DNA of 64,000 bases, taken from contig CAKUVI010000008.1 of the NCBI GenBank assembly GCA_934699095.1, forward strand, positions 56,420 through 120,419, written 5' to 3'. Below, one piece after another: positions 17,973 through 27,458 of the stretch. Origin of the DNA: an uncultured Bacteroidales bacterium (GTDB lineage Bacteria; Bacteroidota; Bacteroidia; Bacteroidales; WCHB1-69). The position numbers and the translations under genes are program-made. Positions within the stretch are counted from its first letter, which is position 1, and each line of letters starts with the position of its first letter. Under the pieces are notes generated by a model. The model worked only from the letters and a program-made list of their open reading frames with translations. It was not told the DNA's origin and did not search any database.

Positions 17973-18065
17973 GGCATCAAAAAAACATTGATGTCCGGGC
18001 AACAGATTTTCACAAAAAAGTTCATTAATTATCCGAAATAAATCCTATAAGAAATTTGTTATTGT

Positions 18066-18746
18066 ATGGCAAATATACCAAGAACACCTCTGAAAGAACG
18101 CGAGTTTCCAAACTATTCTCCGCGGGAAGAGAAAGCCAATGCGTTGAGTCACGCAATAGGCGCAGCCGTTTCTGTGCTCCTCATGGCCATGGCGGTGCGC
18201 AAAGCCCTGCTCAACCCCGCTCCTTACGCCCTTTTCAGCAGCATCTTCTACTCTATATCCATCTTGCTGATGTTCTCGGTATCCTCCATCTATCACGGTC
18301 TGCCAAAAGGCACCGCAAAACAGGTAATGCGGGTGGTTGACCACTGCAACATATTCCTGACCATCGTGGGATGCTACGTGCCTATCATGTTGGTTGCTGT
18401 GATGCAGACCAATCCCACAATGGCAAAAGTAGTACTGTCTATTGAAGTTCTGCTTGCGGTCGTCGGCATAGTTCTTAACGCCATAGACCTGAAGAGATAT
18501 TCCAAGTTTTCAATGGCCTGCTACATAGCCATGGGATGGTGCGTAATCATCAGCCTGAAAGCCACAATCGAGGCCATGACGCTGAAGGGATTCCTGTGGA
18601 TTCTCGCTGGGGGCATCGCCTACTCCATCGGTGCAATCCTCTACGGAGTCGGCAAGAAGAAGCCGTACCGCCATTTAATATTCCATATATTCGTGATAAT
18701 AGCCGCAATTCTTCAATACATCGGCATCTACTTTTTTGTGTTGTAA
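18066..18746 (+). CDS. Hemolysin III family membrane protein
   Basis: 226 residues with about seven hydrophobic segments. It carries the motifs of the HlyIII/PAQR superfamily: SSIYHG near residue 80, DHCNIF near 98 and a C-terminal YRHLIFHIFV. The histidines and aspartate in these motifs are thought to bind a metal, as in YqfA/TrhA proteins involved in membrane lipid homeostasis. Despite the name, haemolysis is not implied. The gene is alone, with its ATG at 18066 and no strong Shine-Dalgarno site. The next gene is convergent. Confidence 0.9.
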   Translation: MANIPRTPLKEREFPNYSPREEKANALSHAIGAAVSVLLMAMAVRKALLNPAPYALFSSIFYSISILLMFSVSSIYHGLPKGTAKQVMRVVDHCNIFLTIVGCYVPIMLVAVMQTNPTMAKVVLSIEVLLAVVGIVLNAIDLKRYSKFSMACYIAMGWCVIISLKATIEAMTLKGFLWILAGGIAYSIGAILYGVGKKKPYRHLIFHIFVIIAAILQYIGIYFFVL

Positions 18747-18791
18747 CACATCATCCGTCACAGTCCGCCATTGCTGACAGGAAAGGGTAAG

Positions 18792-19634
18792 TTACAGTCC
18801 ACGCGCTGCCTTTATCTTGTCGTAGGCCTGGTTGATTTTTGCGAACTTCTCTTCGGCCTGTTTGCGAACATCCTCGCCTAAGTGGCTCACCTTGTCGGGG
18901 TGGTGTTTCATGGCTGCGGCGCGATAGGCCTTTTTGACCTCGTCGTCGGAAGCATCGGGAGAGACCTCCAAAATCTTGTAGCACTCGTCGAGAGTGGGAC
19001 CGCTCCGTTGCTCGAATGTGTTGCTGTTGCCGCCGTAATACCCGCCAGAACCGGAACTTTGCGAGCTGTATCCTCCGTATGAAAATCCTACAAACATCAT
19101 CTTCAGAGCCTCGAACGTGCTGCGGTCAACACCAAACATGTCAGATATATTCTGAATTGCGTTGAGCTCGGATTGGTGAGGATTGCCGTCGGCCATGGCA
19201 AAACCGAACAAGCACTGCAGAAATGTCAGCTTTTCGTGAATAGTGGCGTAATTCCTGACACTGCCACACGCCTCAGAACATTTCCGGGCTATGTCAGGGT
19301 CATCCAGATAGTCCTTGAACAGAAGCATGAGCTTGGTGATGTCGCTGTGCGGGAATGTCTTCTGGAAATAGCTTTTGCAATAATCTAGTTCCGACTGCCG
19401 GAGCCTGTTATTGTCTGACTTGGCCACGTATGCAATCAAGACCAGCAGTTCGTCCTCAAACTGCAAAATGCTTGAGTAGTATTGCTTTTGGGCCTCGGCA
19501 CGCTGTTGACTCTGCCTTTTAAAGGCCTTTCTTGAGCTGAAGGCATCGAAGATGAAGCCTATGAATCCACCGAGGAAGGCACCTGGCAACCCGCCGAAAA
19601 AAAGACCAATTATAAAAAATATAGTTGCAAACAT
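18792..19634 (-). CDS. djlA: DjlA-like membrane-anchored J-domain co-chaperone
   Basis: 280 residues. An N-terminal Gly-rich membrane segment (GLPGAFLGGFIGFIF) is followed by a TerB-like helical domain (about residues 50-180), a short Gly/Tyr/Ser-rich linker and a C-terminal J domain with the HPD motif (KHHPDKV). This is the layout of DjlA, a DnaK co-chaperone that faces the cytoplasm from the inner membrane. It is the last gene of the minus-strand group after kdsC, 9 bases downstream. The central linker is compositionally simple. Confidence 0.85.
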   Translation of the reverse strand: MFATIFFIIGLFFGGLPGAFLGGFIGFIFDAFSSRKAFKRQSQQRAEAQKQYYSSILQFEDELLVLIAYVAKSDNNRLRQSELDYCKSYFQKTFPHSDITKLMLLFKDYLDDPDIARKCSEACGSVRNYATIHEKLTFLQCLFGFAMADGNPHQSELNAIQNISDMFGVDRSTFEALKMMFVGFSYGGYSSQSSGSGGYYGGNSNTFEQRSGPTLDECYKILEVSPDASDDEVKKAYRAAAMKHHPDKVSHLGEDVRKQAEEKFAKINQAYDKIKAARGL

Positions 19635-19643
19635 ACTCCCAGT

Positions 19644-20165
19644 TTACCAAATATGAGCATCCTTGTCAAACCATTTGCCGTGCAGGCGGAGCGTCTGCTC
19701 TATCACATCTCGCACAGCCCCGTCGCCGCCATTGCGGATGGAGATATAGTCGGCGAGTTGCTGCACTTCGAGAGATGCGTCGGCGGGACAGCACTTGACA
19801 CCGGCAAGCTGCATCATGGGATAGTCGGGAATATCGTCTCCCATCACCAACGTCTCTTCCGGTTTGAGTCCGTTTTTTTCAAGATACTCCTTATACACCA
19901 GCACTTTGTCCTTCACAGAGAGAAACATGTCCATGCCAGGGAAATCCTTGTAGCGCAGGCGCATCGACTCGGCGAAGCCTCCGGAGATCACAACAACCCT
20001 GTAGCCTTTTTTCAAGGCGTACTGCAGAGCGTAGCCGTCTTTGACGTTGGTTGCGCGCACCTGTTCTCCATCAGAGTGCACATATACCTTCCCATCTGAC
20101 AGGACTCCGTCGAAATCAAAGACAAAAGCCTTGATTTTACGCAGTTTTTCTTTATAATTCTTCAT
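19644..20165 (-). CDS. kdsC: 3-deoxy-D-manno-octulosonate 8-phosphate phosphatase
   Basis: 173 residues, the usual length of KdsC. It is a HAD-type phosphatase without cap domain: the nucleophile motif FDFDGVLSDG near residue 16, VVISGG near 58 and the acidic motif GDDIPDYPMM near 109. The enzyme removes phosphate from KDO-8-phosphate in the synthesis of the inner core sugar of lipopolysaccharide. The residues after motif I (KVYVHSDGE) match KdsC rather than other small HADs. It lies between rluA-like and djlA-like genes on the same strand. Confidence 0.92.
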   Translation of the reverse strand: MKNYKEKLRKIKAFVFDFDGVLSDGKVYVHSDGEQVRATNVKDGYALQYALKKGYRVVVISGGFAESMRLRYKDFPGMDMFLSVKDKVLVYKEYLEKNGLKPEETLVMGDDIPDYPMMQLAGVKCCPADASLEVQQLADYISIRNGGDGAVRDVIEQTLRLHGKWFDKDAHIW

Positions 20166-20198
20166 CTTTCAATAGTTCCTTATTCTAAAAAATTCCGC

Positions 20199-21842
20199 TT
20201 ACTGATTCAAGTCGGCAAAAATACAATTTTTATCCTTTTCTCTTTTGAAACGGGCACTTTTCACCACTAACTGTTCTCCGCTGACAGGATGAGAAAACTC
20301 TATCCTGGCGGCGAAAAGTTGGAGACGTCCGCCTTTGTTGCCGTAGAGTCTGTCGCCCCTGATGGGTCTGCCGAAGCCATCAGGATGTGCGCAATGAACA
20401 CGCAGTTGGTGGGTTCTTCCAGTGAGGGGATGCAGTTGCACAACGTGCTCTCCCACAACGAGATACTTTGTGATTGCAGTTTTCCCGCCCACTCTGTCAA
20501 CACGTTGAGAGGGACGGTTCTCATAGTCGGCAGACAGCGGCAGGTCGATAACACCCGAAGCACCAACCTCAAGCGGGTTGCCTTCCAAAACCGCAAAATA
20601 GGTCTTCTTCACCTCTCTGTTTTCAAACTCTTTCCTTATTTTTGCTTGGGAGACAAGATTTTTAGCCACAATCATCACGCCACATGTGTCTCTGTCGAGG
20701 CGATGCACCTCCAAGGCTGTCTCATTGTCGGAGCATCTTTTCTGCAATATGGATATCACTGATTCATCATCGGAATTCCCTGGTACAGAGAGCAATCCTG
20801 ATGGTTTGTCAACAACCCACAGGTCAGCGTCTTCATATAGGATTTCCGGCCTGAGAATGCTTTTAAGATAGCCTCTTCTCAAAACTGACGAAGGCAGCAT
20901 GAACTGCAGAAGGGGTTTGCATTTAGAAGAGCAGGCCTGATAGAACTTAAGGTGCAACCGTTGTTCCGAGCCAAAGGATTTGCCCCACCAGAACATGGCC
21001 ATCTGCAGTGGTTTGAGATTGTGCTGGTATGCGTATTGCAGCAGCTTGGGTTCGCAGCAGTCGCCCGTGCCGGCAGGCGGGAGTCCCGCGGATGCGTCAT
21101 CAAAAATCTCGAATATGCTCTTGCGTTCTCCTTTATGATTCTGCAAGACATACTGTTCAAAAATCCATCTCTGCAGATTCTCGGACTTTTTCTGGCGTTC
21201 GTCCTTCAGTTTTTCGATCTCAGATTCCAACCGGGAGAGTTCCTCTTTTGATTTGCCCACTATCTCCGCCTCCGCTCTCTTGATCCTTTTCAATTCGGCT
21301 TTGAGAAATTGGCTTTCTTTGATGAATTCGTTTTTCTCTTCGTCAGAGATCTCCCTCACGGCTCTCACGGAATCGCGTCTCTCCTTAGCCTTATCCATCT
21401 CAGCTTTTGCCTTCCCGACCGCCATCTCCGCTGCCAGAAGGTCTTCTTCAAGATGTTTTTTTGCAGCAAGATACTCGACAGAACACTCTGCCATCGAGAT
21501 TTTAGTGTTGATTTCAGAGATCTCCCTCTCATGAACTTTGAAGTAGCCGTCTGGGGAGAGCAGATCGAACACAGGAGGCACAAAACCCGGAACGACAGAC
21601 TTATCGAGGATCTGTCCGGAGAAGGCCGCCAAATATGACAGTCTGTTATCAGAATCCACAGTAACGAGGACGCCGAACATCTTTCCTTCATCCGAATCAC
21701 CCATTAGAGATTCAATGTGGGGTTTAAGGTTTTCCACCGCAGCCACACACATCGGATGCACTGAATAATCGAGCGGATTGTTCAGTCTCTTCGGCAATGG
21801 TCCGGAATAATCAAAAGGATGCAGAAATTCGTCGTCAAACAT
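20199..21842 (-). CDS. RluA-family pseudouridine synthase with long N-terminal extension
   Basis: 547 residues, about twice the size of the catalytic core. The core occupies the C-terminal 230 residues: DLWVVDKPSGLLSVPG, then VHRLDRDTCGVM, whose Asp is the catalytic residue, and TGRTHQLRVH. It converts uridines to pseudouridine in rRNA or tRNA; the exact site cannot be read off. The N-terminal 320 residues include a Lys/Glu-rich coiled coil (about 120-230) and a Cys-containing block; this extension is typical of a Bacteroidetes subgroup. It starts 3 bases after an 89-residue hypothetical gene. Confidence 0.9.
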   Translation of the reverse strand: MFDDEFLHPFDYSGPLPKRLNNPLDYSVHPMCVAAVENLKPHIESLMGDSDEGKMFGVLVTVDSDNRLSYLAAFSGQILDKSVVPGFVPPVFDLLSPDGYFKVHEREISEINTKISMAECSVEYLAAKKHLEEDLLAAEMAVGKAKAEMDKAKERRDSVRAVREISDEEKNEFIKESQFLKAELKRIKRAEAEIVGKSKEELSRLESEIEKLKDERQKKSENLQRWIFEQYVLQNHKGERKSIFEIFDDASAGLPPAGTGDCCEPKLLQYAYQHNLKPLQMAMFWWGKSFGSEQRLHLKFYQACSSKCKPLLQFMLPSSVLRRGYLKSILRPEILYEDADLWVVDKPSGLLSVPGNSDDESVISILQKRCSDNETALEVHRLDRDTCGVMIVAKNLVSQAKIRKEFENREVKKTYFAVLEGNPLEVGASGVIDLPLSADYENRPSQRVDRVGGKTAITKYLVVGEHVVQLHPLTGRTHQLRVHCAHPDGFGRPIRGDRLYGNKGGRLQLFAARIEFSHPVSGEQLVVKSARFKREKDKNCIFADLNQ

Positions 21843-21845
21843 CGC

Positions 21846-22115
21846 TTAATCGTTATAGGTGTCAATCCAATTTGAAAGCTGCTCTATTTCAGACTGGTAT
21901 TTTGACATTTGTCCTTCGATGAAATCATCGCTGTATTTCCTGTCGCAGAAGCCGTTGCCACGCGCCACGAAATCATCGTCATCGAGGGATGAAAACACCT
22001 CCTGATAGTTTTCCAGATAGCTTTTGCGCTCAGAGAGGAGGCGTTTCAGATCATCCAAATCAGCCTGAAACGTCTCTCCCGACAAATATCTGTACAATCT
22101 CTTTGCAGAATTCAT
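21846..22115 (-). CDS. Hypothetical protein
   Basis: 89 residues, not recognised. It is acidic and mostly helical, with many Asp, Glu, Tyr and Ser residues (DDLKRLLSERKSYLENY, then a C-terminal helix with EIEQLSNWI). There is no signal peptide. It is the first gene of the minus-strand group with the pseudouridine synthase 3 bases downstream, so the two are probably co-translated. Confidence 0.7.
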   Translation of the reverse strand: MNSAKRLYRYLSGETFQADLDDLKRLLSERKSYLENYQEVFSSLDDDDFVARGNGFCDRKYSDDFIEGQMSKYQSEIEQLSNWIDTYND

Positions 22116-22157
22116 AGAATAATTTTTTCACACAAATACAAAAACCGTACCGAGATT

Positions 22158-23705
22158 TTATCTTTTCCAGTATTTCTCCATTTCCTCGAGAGATTTTCCT
22201 GTTGTCTCGGGCACCATCTTCCAGATGAAGAGGGCAGCAAGGAGCCCCATTACGCCATAAATCCAGTAGGAGAAGCCGTGGTTGAACAAGGCTGTCAGTT
22301 TTTCGCTCTTGTCAAGCATTGGGAAAGTCCAGGACACGAAGAAGTTGGATATCCACTGGGCTGCGACGGCTATGCTCATCACCATGGAGCGTATGGAGTT
22401 GGGGAAGATTTCAGACAGAAGCACCCAGCACACTGGTCCCCACGACATGGCAAATCCGGCCGTATAGACGAGCATACAGATGAGGGAACCCAAGCCCACA
22501 TGGTCAGTATGGAAGGTTGTGCCGAGTATGAGCATAGAGGCAGCCATCACGAGGGCGCCGATAATCATAAGCGGGCGTCTTCCGAACCTGTCAACGGTAA
22601 GGATGGCGAGTATTGTAAACGACACATTGACGACGCCGACGATCACCTGCTGCATCAGGGCGGTGTCGGTGGCCGAGCCCATGGTCTTGAAAATCTCCGG
22701 AGCGTAGTACATCACCACATTGATGCCGATAAACTGTTGCAGAGAGGCCAACAGCACGCCCACCATGATGATGCCTAATCCATAAGATTTCACCGGTATT
22801 ATCAGAGAGACGATGAAGCTGACGAAGAGAGAAATCTCAAAGGCGCTGTTCACGGAGCAAAGCTTGAGCACGAGGTAGCACACTGCCAACATGGCGGCCC
22901 ATGAAGCCATGAACACATAGAACGGGCGCATGGAACTCTCTTTTTCGGAGAGGCTTTCGCGGATGTCGTTCATCTCGTTGGTGGCATTGTCGCCGGATAT
23001 TTTTCGCAGCACATTGAAGGCGTCGTCATCGCGGCCGCGCATCACCATGTATCGAGGGGTCTCGGGAACGAATAACAGCGAAATCAGAAATATGGAGGCT
23101 GGGATAATCTCAGAGGCGAACATCCAGCGCCAGCCTGTGGTATGCAGCCAATTGGCATCTCCTTGGCGAGCGATGGCGTAATTAACGAAATAGATCACCA
23201 ACATGCCGAGCACTATGGCGAATTGGTTCCACGAAACCAATGTGCCGCGTTTGTCGGAGGGTGCGACCTCGGCGATGTACATAGGTGAGACCATAGACGC
23301 GATACCTACACCCACGCCACCGCTGATTCGGTAGAACACAAAATGGTTTATGAAGGTGTAGTCGCCATCTCCGGGCATTCCCCAGAATATCTCAGGCCAA
23401 GCCGAACGGATGGCAGAGAGCAGAAACAGCACCGCCGCGATGATAAGCGACGGCTTCCTGCCGAACTTCTGCGACAGCCAGCCCGCCAGACAGGCACCGA
23501 TAATGCAACCCAACAATGCGCTGCTCACCACAAAGCCCTCCAATGCGTTGGCCTGCGCCAATGGCAGGTTCTGAGGGTCGATGAAGAAAACCCGCAACGA
23601 TTCCACCGTGCCTGAAATCACGGCCGTGTCATAACCGAAAAGCAACCCGCCCATCGTGGCCACAAGGGTGAGTGCCGCTATATAAAGTCTGTTTCTATCT
23701 TTCAT
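22158..23705 (-). CDS. xylE: D-xylose:H+ symporter, MFS sugar porter family
   Basis: 515 residues with twelve hydrophobic segments. Sugar-porter signatures are clear: GYDTAVISGT near residue 24, GRKPSLI after TM2, a YRISGGVGVGIASM stretch, PETPRYMVMRGRDD near the central loop, QQFIGINVVMYYAP in TM7, DRFGRRPLMI in the matching loop, and PETTGKSLEE at the end. This set matches XylE, which imports xylose with a proton. It is the third gene of the xylB-xylA-xylE group (gap 47 bases), so the substrate is well supported by context. Confidence 0.93.
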   Translation of the reverse strand: MKDRNRLYIAALTLVATMGGLLFGYDTAVISGTVESLRVFFIDPQNLPLAQANALEGFVVSSALLGCIIGACLAGWLSQKFGRKPSLIIAAVLFLLSAIRSAWPEIFWGMPGDGDYTFINHFVFYRISGGVGVGIASMVSPMYIAEVAPSDKRGTLVSWNQFAIVLGMLVIYFVNYAIARQGDANWLHTTGWRWMFASEIIPASIFLISLLFVPETPRYMVMRGRDDDAFNVLRKISGDNATNEMNDIRESLSEKESSMRPFYVFMASWAAMLAVCYLVLKLCSVNSAFEISLFVSFIVSLIIPVKSYGLGIIMVGVLLASLQQFIGINVVMYYAPEIFKTMGSATDTALMQQVIVGVVNVSFTILAILTVDRFGRRPLMIIGALVMAASMLILGTTFHTDHVGLGSLICMLVYTAGFAMSWGPVCWVLLSEIFPNSIRSMVMSIAVAAQWISNFFVSWTFPMLDKSEKLTALFNHGFSYWIYGVMGLLAALFIWKMVPETTGKSLEEMEKYWKR

Positions 23706-23752
23706 GTCAAATTCAATTAAAGCAGATGTATTCAGTGTTGGAAAACAGGTGT

Positions 23753-25081
23753 TTAAACATACATGTTAACGATCATCTCATAAAGTTCCTGCTGACCGCT
23801 TATCTGCAGCGGTTCGTCAGAAGAGAGGGCTATTTTGCGCATATCTTCCAGAGTGAGTTTCCCGTTCTCGAAATCTTTGCCCAAGCCGTCATTGAAAGAG
23901 GCGTAACGCTGGGCGCGCATCTTGAGATAGTCGGAGTTCTCCAAGATGGCGGCCGCCGTGAGGAGGGCACGCGCAAAGGCGTCCATGCCACTTATGTGAG
24001 CATAGAAGATATCGTCAAGATCTGTTGAGTTACGGCGTGTTTTTGCATCAAAGTTGGTGCCGCCGGTGGTGAAACCGCCGCCCTGCAGAATAACCAACCA
24101 TGCTTGGGTGAGTTCGTATATGTCGATCGGGAACTGGTCGGTGTCCCAGCCGTTCTGGTAGTCGCCGCGGTTGATGTCGATGCTGCAGAGCATGTTGGCG
24201 TCAGCGGCGCACTGCAGTTCGTGCTCGAATGTGTGTCCCGCCAATGTGGCGTGGTTCACCTCTATGTTCAAGGCGAAGTCCTTGTCCAAGCCATAGTGCC
24301 TTAAAAAGCCTATAACCGTTTCAGCATCAGCATCATACTGGTGTTTTGTAGGTTCCATGGGCTTGGGCTCAACCAGAAAAGTGCCCTTAAACCCGTTCTT
24401 GCGTCCGTAGTCACGGGCCATTGTGAGCATCATGGCGAGGTGCTCCTTCTCGCGCTTCATGTCTGTGTTCAGCAGCGTCATGTATCCTTCTCTCCCACCC
24501 CAGAACACATAGTTCCGACCGCCGAGTGCTATGCAGGCGTCAATTGCGTTCTTGATTTGTGTGGCGGCAAATGCCGTGACCGTGAAATCAGGGTTAGTGG
24601 CCGCCCCGTTCATATATCTCCTGTGGGCGAAGACGTTCGCTGTTGACCACAGCAGCTGCTTGCCGGTTGCCTTCTGCAACTCCTTGGCATGGTCAACCAT
24701 CAGTGCCAACCTCTTCTCGAATTCGGCCATCGTGTCACCTTGTTCAACAACATCCACATCGTGGAAGCAATAGTAAGGTATTGAGCATTTTGTCATGAAC
24801 TCAAATGCCGCATCCATCTTAAGTTTGGCTCTGGAGATAGGATCGGAGGCTTTATTCCATGGGAATGATTTAGTAGGTCCTCCAAACTGGTCGCTGCCGT
24901 CAGCGCATAATGTGTGCCAGTAGGCCATCGCAAATTTCAGGTGTTCTTTCATGGTCTTGCCCATCACCATCCTGTTCTCGTCATAATAGTGAAACGCCAG
25001 CGGGTTTTTAGAATCTTTCCCTTCAAATTGGATTTTCCCTATGTTAGGGAAGAATGCTGTTGTGCCTTGATAGTATTCCAT
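23753..25081 (-). CDS. xylA: Xylose isomerase
   Basis: 442 residues, the size of class II xylose isomerases. It interconverts D-xylose and D-xylulose. Family motifs are present: YCFHDVDV (catalytic His), LLWSTANVFAHRRYM, FWGGREGY, FLVEPKPMEPTKHQYD and FALNIEVNHATLAGHTFEHE, with the metal-binding Glu, Asp and His residues. It lies between xylB (15 bases upstream) and xylE on the minus strand and is probably transcribed from the xylB promoter. Confidence 0.97.
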   Translation of the reverse strand: MEYYQGTTAFFPNIGKIQFEGKDSKNPLAFHYYDENRMVMGKTMKEHLKFAMAYWHTLCADGSDQFGGPTKSFPWNKASDPISRAKLKMDAAFEFMTKCSIPYYCFHDVDVVEQGDTMAEFEKRLALMVDHAKELQKATGKQLLWSTANVFAHRRYMNGAATNPDFTVTAFAATQIKNAIDACIALGGRNYVFWGGREGYMTLLNTDMKREKEHLAMMLTMARDYGRKNGFKGTFLVEPKPMEPTKHQYDADAETVIGFLRHYGLDKDFALNIEVNHATLAGHTFEHELQCAADANMLCSIDINRGDYQNGWDTDQFPIDIYELTQAWLVILQGGGFTTGGTNFDAKTRRNSTDLDDIFYAHISGMDAFARALLTAAAILENSDYLKMRAQRYASFNDGLGKDFENGKLTLEDMRKIALSSDEPLQISGQQELYEMIVNMYV

Positions 25082-25096
25082 ATTCGTTTATTTAGA

Positions 25097-26587
25097 TTAA
25101 TATTTCAATTCTCTCTCCAGTATTGACAGCCATCGGCAGTATGCATCCGTACACTGGGCATTATTGTTCATGTCTGGTTCCATGACCATGATTTTCTCGA
25201 GTGAGGAGAAAGCCTCTTCTGGTGATGCATAGAAGCCGCAGCCGAGTGCCGCACCGATGGCGGCCCCGAAGGCGCCGTCGGAGTTGTAGAGTTCTATCAC
25301 CGCGCCCGACACTGTGGCCAATGTGGAGCAAAACACAGGACTCAGGAACATATTGGCATGTCCGGCCCTGATCACATCGGTGTTCATTCCCACCGACTGC
25401 ATTATATCCATGCCGTATTTAAACGAGAATGCGACACCCTCCTGTGCGGCGCGGGCGAGCGTATTGGCGTCATGGATGTTGAAGTTCAGTCCATGAACAG
25501 ATGCCCCTATCTGTCTGTTTTCCAGGATACGTTCAGCGCCATTCCCGAAGGGCAGCACCGACACCCCGGCAGAGCCTACGGGCGCCGCCGCGGCCATGGC
25601 GTTGAATTGCTCGTAGTCCTTGTCCGCGGCCACCATCCTCCTCATCCATGCATTGAGGATACCAACGCCGTTGGTGCAATGCATCACCCCTAACCTCACA
25701 GCCTCGGACGAGTGGTTGACATGTGCGAAAATGTTAACGCGTGATTTCGGATCGGTGCACACCTTGTCGCTGATGCCATACACCACGCCGGATGTTCCCG
25801 CCGTGGCCGCCACCTCGCCCGGATTCAGCACGTTGAGCGAAAGGGCGTTGTTCGGCTGGTCGCCGGCGCGGTAGCTCACCACGGTGCCCTCCCTGAGCCC
25901 GAGCTCCGCCGCGGCCTCAGCAGTGAGCCGCCCCTGTATGCCGAACGTTGGCACGCACTCAGGCAGCATTTCCGCCGGAATTCCAAGACTATTCATCAGA
26001 TTCCCAGACACGCCGCCCTCAAGGAAATCCCAGAACATGCCCTCGGAAAGACCCGACAGCGTGGTGCGCACCTCTCCCGTCATCCTCATGGCAATATAAT
26101 CGCCCGGCAACATGAATTTGTGCACCTTTTTGAAGATCTCAGGCTCGTTTTCCCTCACCCAGGCCAATTTTGCGGCCGTGAAATTCCCGGGACCGTTGAG
26201 CAGATGAGAGAGGCAATACTCATCGCCCAACTCCTTTTGAGCGCGGTTCCCGTAAGGCACCGCACGACTGTCGCACCAGATAATGCTCGGACGCAAGACA
26301 TCCATATTTTCATCCACAAGCACCAGTCCATGCATCTGGTAAGTTATGCCAACAGCAACAATATTGTCACTGCTAACCTTTGACTTACTTGACAACTCAT
26401 GAAGGGCAGTTTTTAAGTAACTCCACCAGTCAGCAGGTTCCTGTTCGGCCCAACCACTCTTGAGCGCCTTGATAGGCGCCTCGGCATTAGGAGCTGATGC
26501 CCTTGCAACAACCATTTGTGAATCTCCGTCCAAAAGACACACCTTCACCGATGAACTGCCTATATCTATACCAAGAAAATACGACAT
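25097..26587 (-). CDS. xylB: Xylulokinase
   Basis: 496 residues from the ATG at 26587 (MSYFLGIDIGSSSVK). A longer reading from 26656 would begin upstream of the promoter and is rejected. It phosphorylates D-xylulose to xylulose 5-phosphate, feeding the pentose phosphate pathway. FGGY-kinase motifs: the N-terminal phosphate loop DIGSSSVK, the MHGLVLVDE stretch, the catalytic Asp in SYRAGDQPNNAL and TAGTSGVVYG. It is first in the operon with xylA and xylE. I see no xylR-type regulator gene beside it. Confidence 0.95.
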   Translation of the reverse strand: MSYFLGIDIGSSSVKVCLLDGDSQMVVARASAPNAEAPIKALKSGWAEQEPADWWSYLKTALHELSSKSKVSSDNIVAVGITYQMHGLVLVDENMDVLRPSIIWCDSRAVPYGNRAQKELGDEYCLSHLLNGPGNFTAAKLAWVRENEPEIFKKVHKFMLPGDYIAMRMTGEVRTTLSGLSEGMFWDFLEGGVSGNLMNSLGIPAEMLPECVPTFGIQGRLTAEAAAELGLREGTVVSYRAGDQPNNALSLNVLNPGEVAATAGTSGVVYGISDKVCTDPKSRVNIFAHVNHSSEAVRLGVMHCTNGVGILNAWMRRMVAADKDYEQFNAMAAAAPVGSAGVSVLPFGNGAERILENRQIGASVHGLNFNIHDANTLARAAQEGVAFSFKYGMDIMQSVGMNTDVIRAGHANMFLSPVFCSTLATVSGAVIELYNSDGAFGAAIGAALGCGFYASPEEAFSSLEKIMVMEPDMNNNAQCTDAYCRWLSILERELKY

Positions 26588-26609
26588 TCCTATTTGATTT
26601 TTTAGACTG

Positions 26610-26617
26610 CAAAGATA
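26610..26617 (-). promoter_or_regulatory. -7 promoter box of the xylose operon
   Basis: TATCTTTG on the minus strand, 22 bases before the xylB ATG. A clear -33 element is not obvious. It supports the shorter xylB start. Confidence 0.65.
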
Positions 26618-26822
26618 ATCTTTAAATTGAAATGACTGAAGCCTGACAAAATTCAATTTGACATTATAAGTTCAAATTGAAAAGTTATGGGGATCTCTAG
26701 TTGTTTCTTCCTGATTAACAGCTTTTTACAAAAAATAATCCGTATAAAATGGTATCTAAAATCCCCGACTTGTCCAATTCTCAGCAGATAAACTTTTTGT
26801 AATGAAAATTTCCCGCAACCAA

Positions 26823-26852
26823 TTGTCATTCAAAGAATTATTTATATATTTG
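26823..26852 (+). promoter_or_regulatory. Promoter in front of the transposase remnant
   Basis: TTG at 26823-26825, 19 bases, then TATATTTG at 26845-26852: close to the full Bacteroidetes promoter pattern, 20 bases before the ATG at 26873. Confidence 0.6.
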
Positions 26853-26872
26853 TGTCAAATTGTGAATTTACA

Positions 26873-27077
26873 ATGAAAGAGACCAGACCGACATACAAGA
26901 AGCAGGGCAACATCACCCTTTTTGACACCGAGGAGGAGAAGAAGCGCAAGGCCAACAAAAAAAGGCAAAAAGACATAGACGCACGCTGGGTGAAGAAGGG
27001 CGGCATTCAACACGCTGACAAACCTGGTTTACAACTTGTGTCGCTATGAGCAAGTTATGCGGCTTGGAATTAACTAA
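26873..27077 (+). pseudogene. Internally deleted IS5-type transposase
   Basis: The first reading frame (ATG 26873) gives KKRQKDIDARWVKKGG, the stretch typical of IS5-family transposases before the catalytic core. After it the frame breaks: the second frame from about 27008 reads NTLTNLVYNLCRYEQVMRLGIN and stops at 27075-27077, which looks like the family's C-terminus. The whole DDE core is therefore missing, joined out by an internal deletion of several hundred bases. An intact promoter pattern still precedes it. No terminal inverted repeats were identified by eye. Confidence 0.7.
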
Positions 27078-27430
27078 TTGCATGAAAATAAGATATTTAC
27101 AAAAAAATATCCCCACAAGAAACTGAAACCTTTTGGACTTTTTGTGTTCTATGAATAGGTAAAAGAATTAATTTTGCAGTGTTGTTTGCTTATCTTGATG
27201 TTTGACAGACTTCGCACCAAGCTCGGCGGCAGCGCGAAGAAGTAAAAAATAGAAGTTCCCTTTAAAAAAACAAGAATTTTGAAGATAAAAGGATCTATCT
27301 TAGATTACCATGGATTTTATTCATTTGGCGTTGAAAACAATCCGGTCTTAGATCTGACCATAGAAGGTAATCCTGTTGGTGAACAATATCTCCAATTAGT
27401 CACATATTAATCATTAAAAATCAATCAACG
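27078..27430. other. Intergenic stretch with possible short reading frames
   Basis: About 350 A/T-rich bases. A -7-like box TAATTTTG sits at 27169-27176. A 43-residue frame from a TTG at 27279 to a stop at 27408-27410 is in the same frame as the following barrel gene, but I cannot support it as a gene. Nothing else is recognised. Confidence 0.4.
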
Positions 27431-27458
27431 ATGGGGAAAAATAATTACACCTTGGATT

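Noticed and set aside
26588..26656. Longer xylB reading starting at 26656
   Set aside because: It would begin upstream of the -7 promoter box at 26610-26617, and the family N-terminus starts at MSYFLGID (26587).
27198..27245. 15-residue peptide gene MFDRLRTKLGGSAKK
   Set aside because: Too short to support, with no known counterpart and no conserved context visible.
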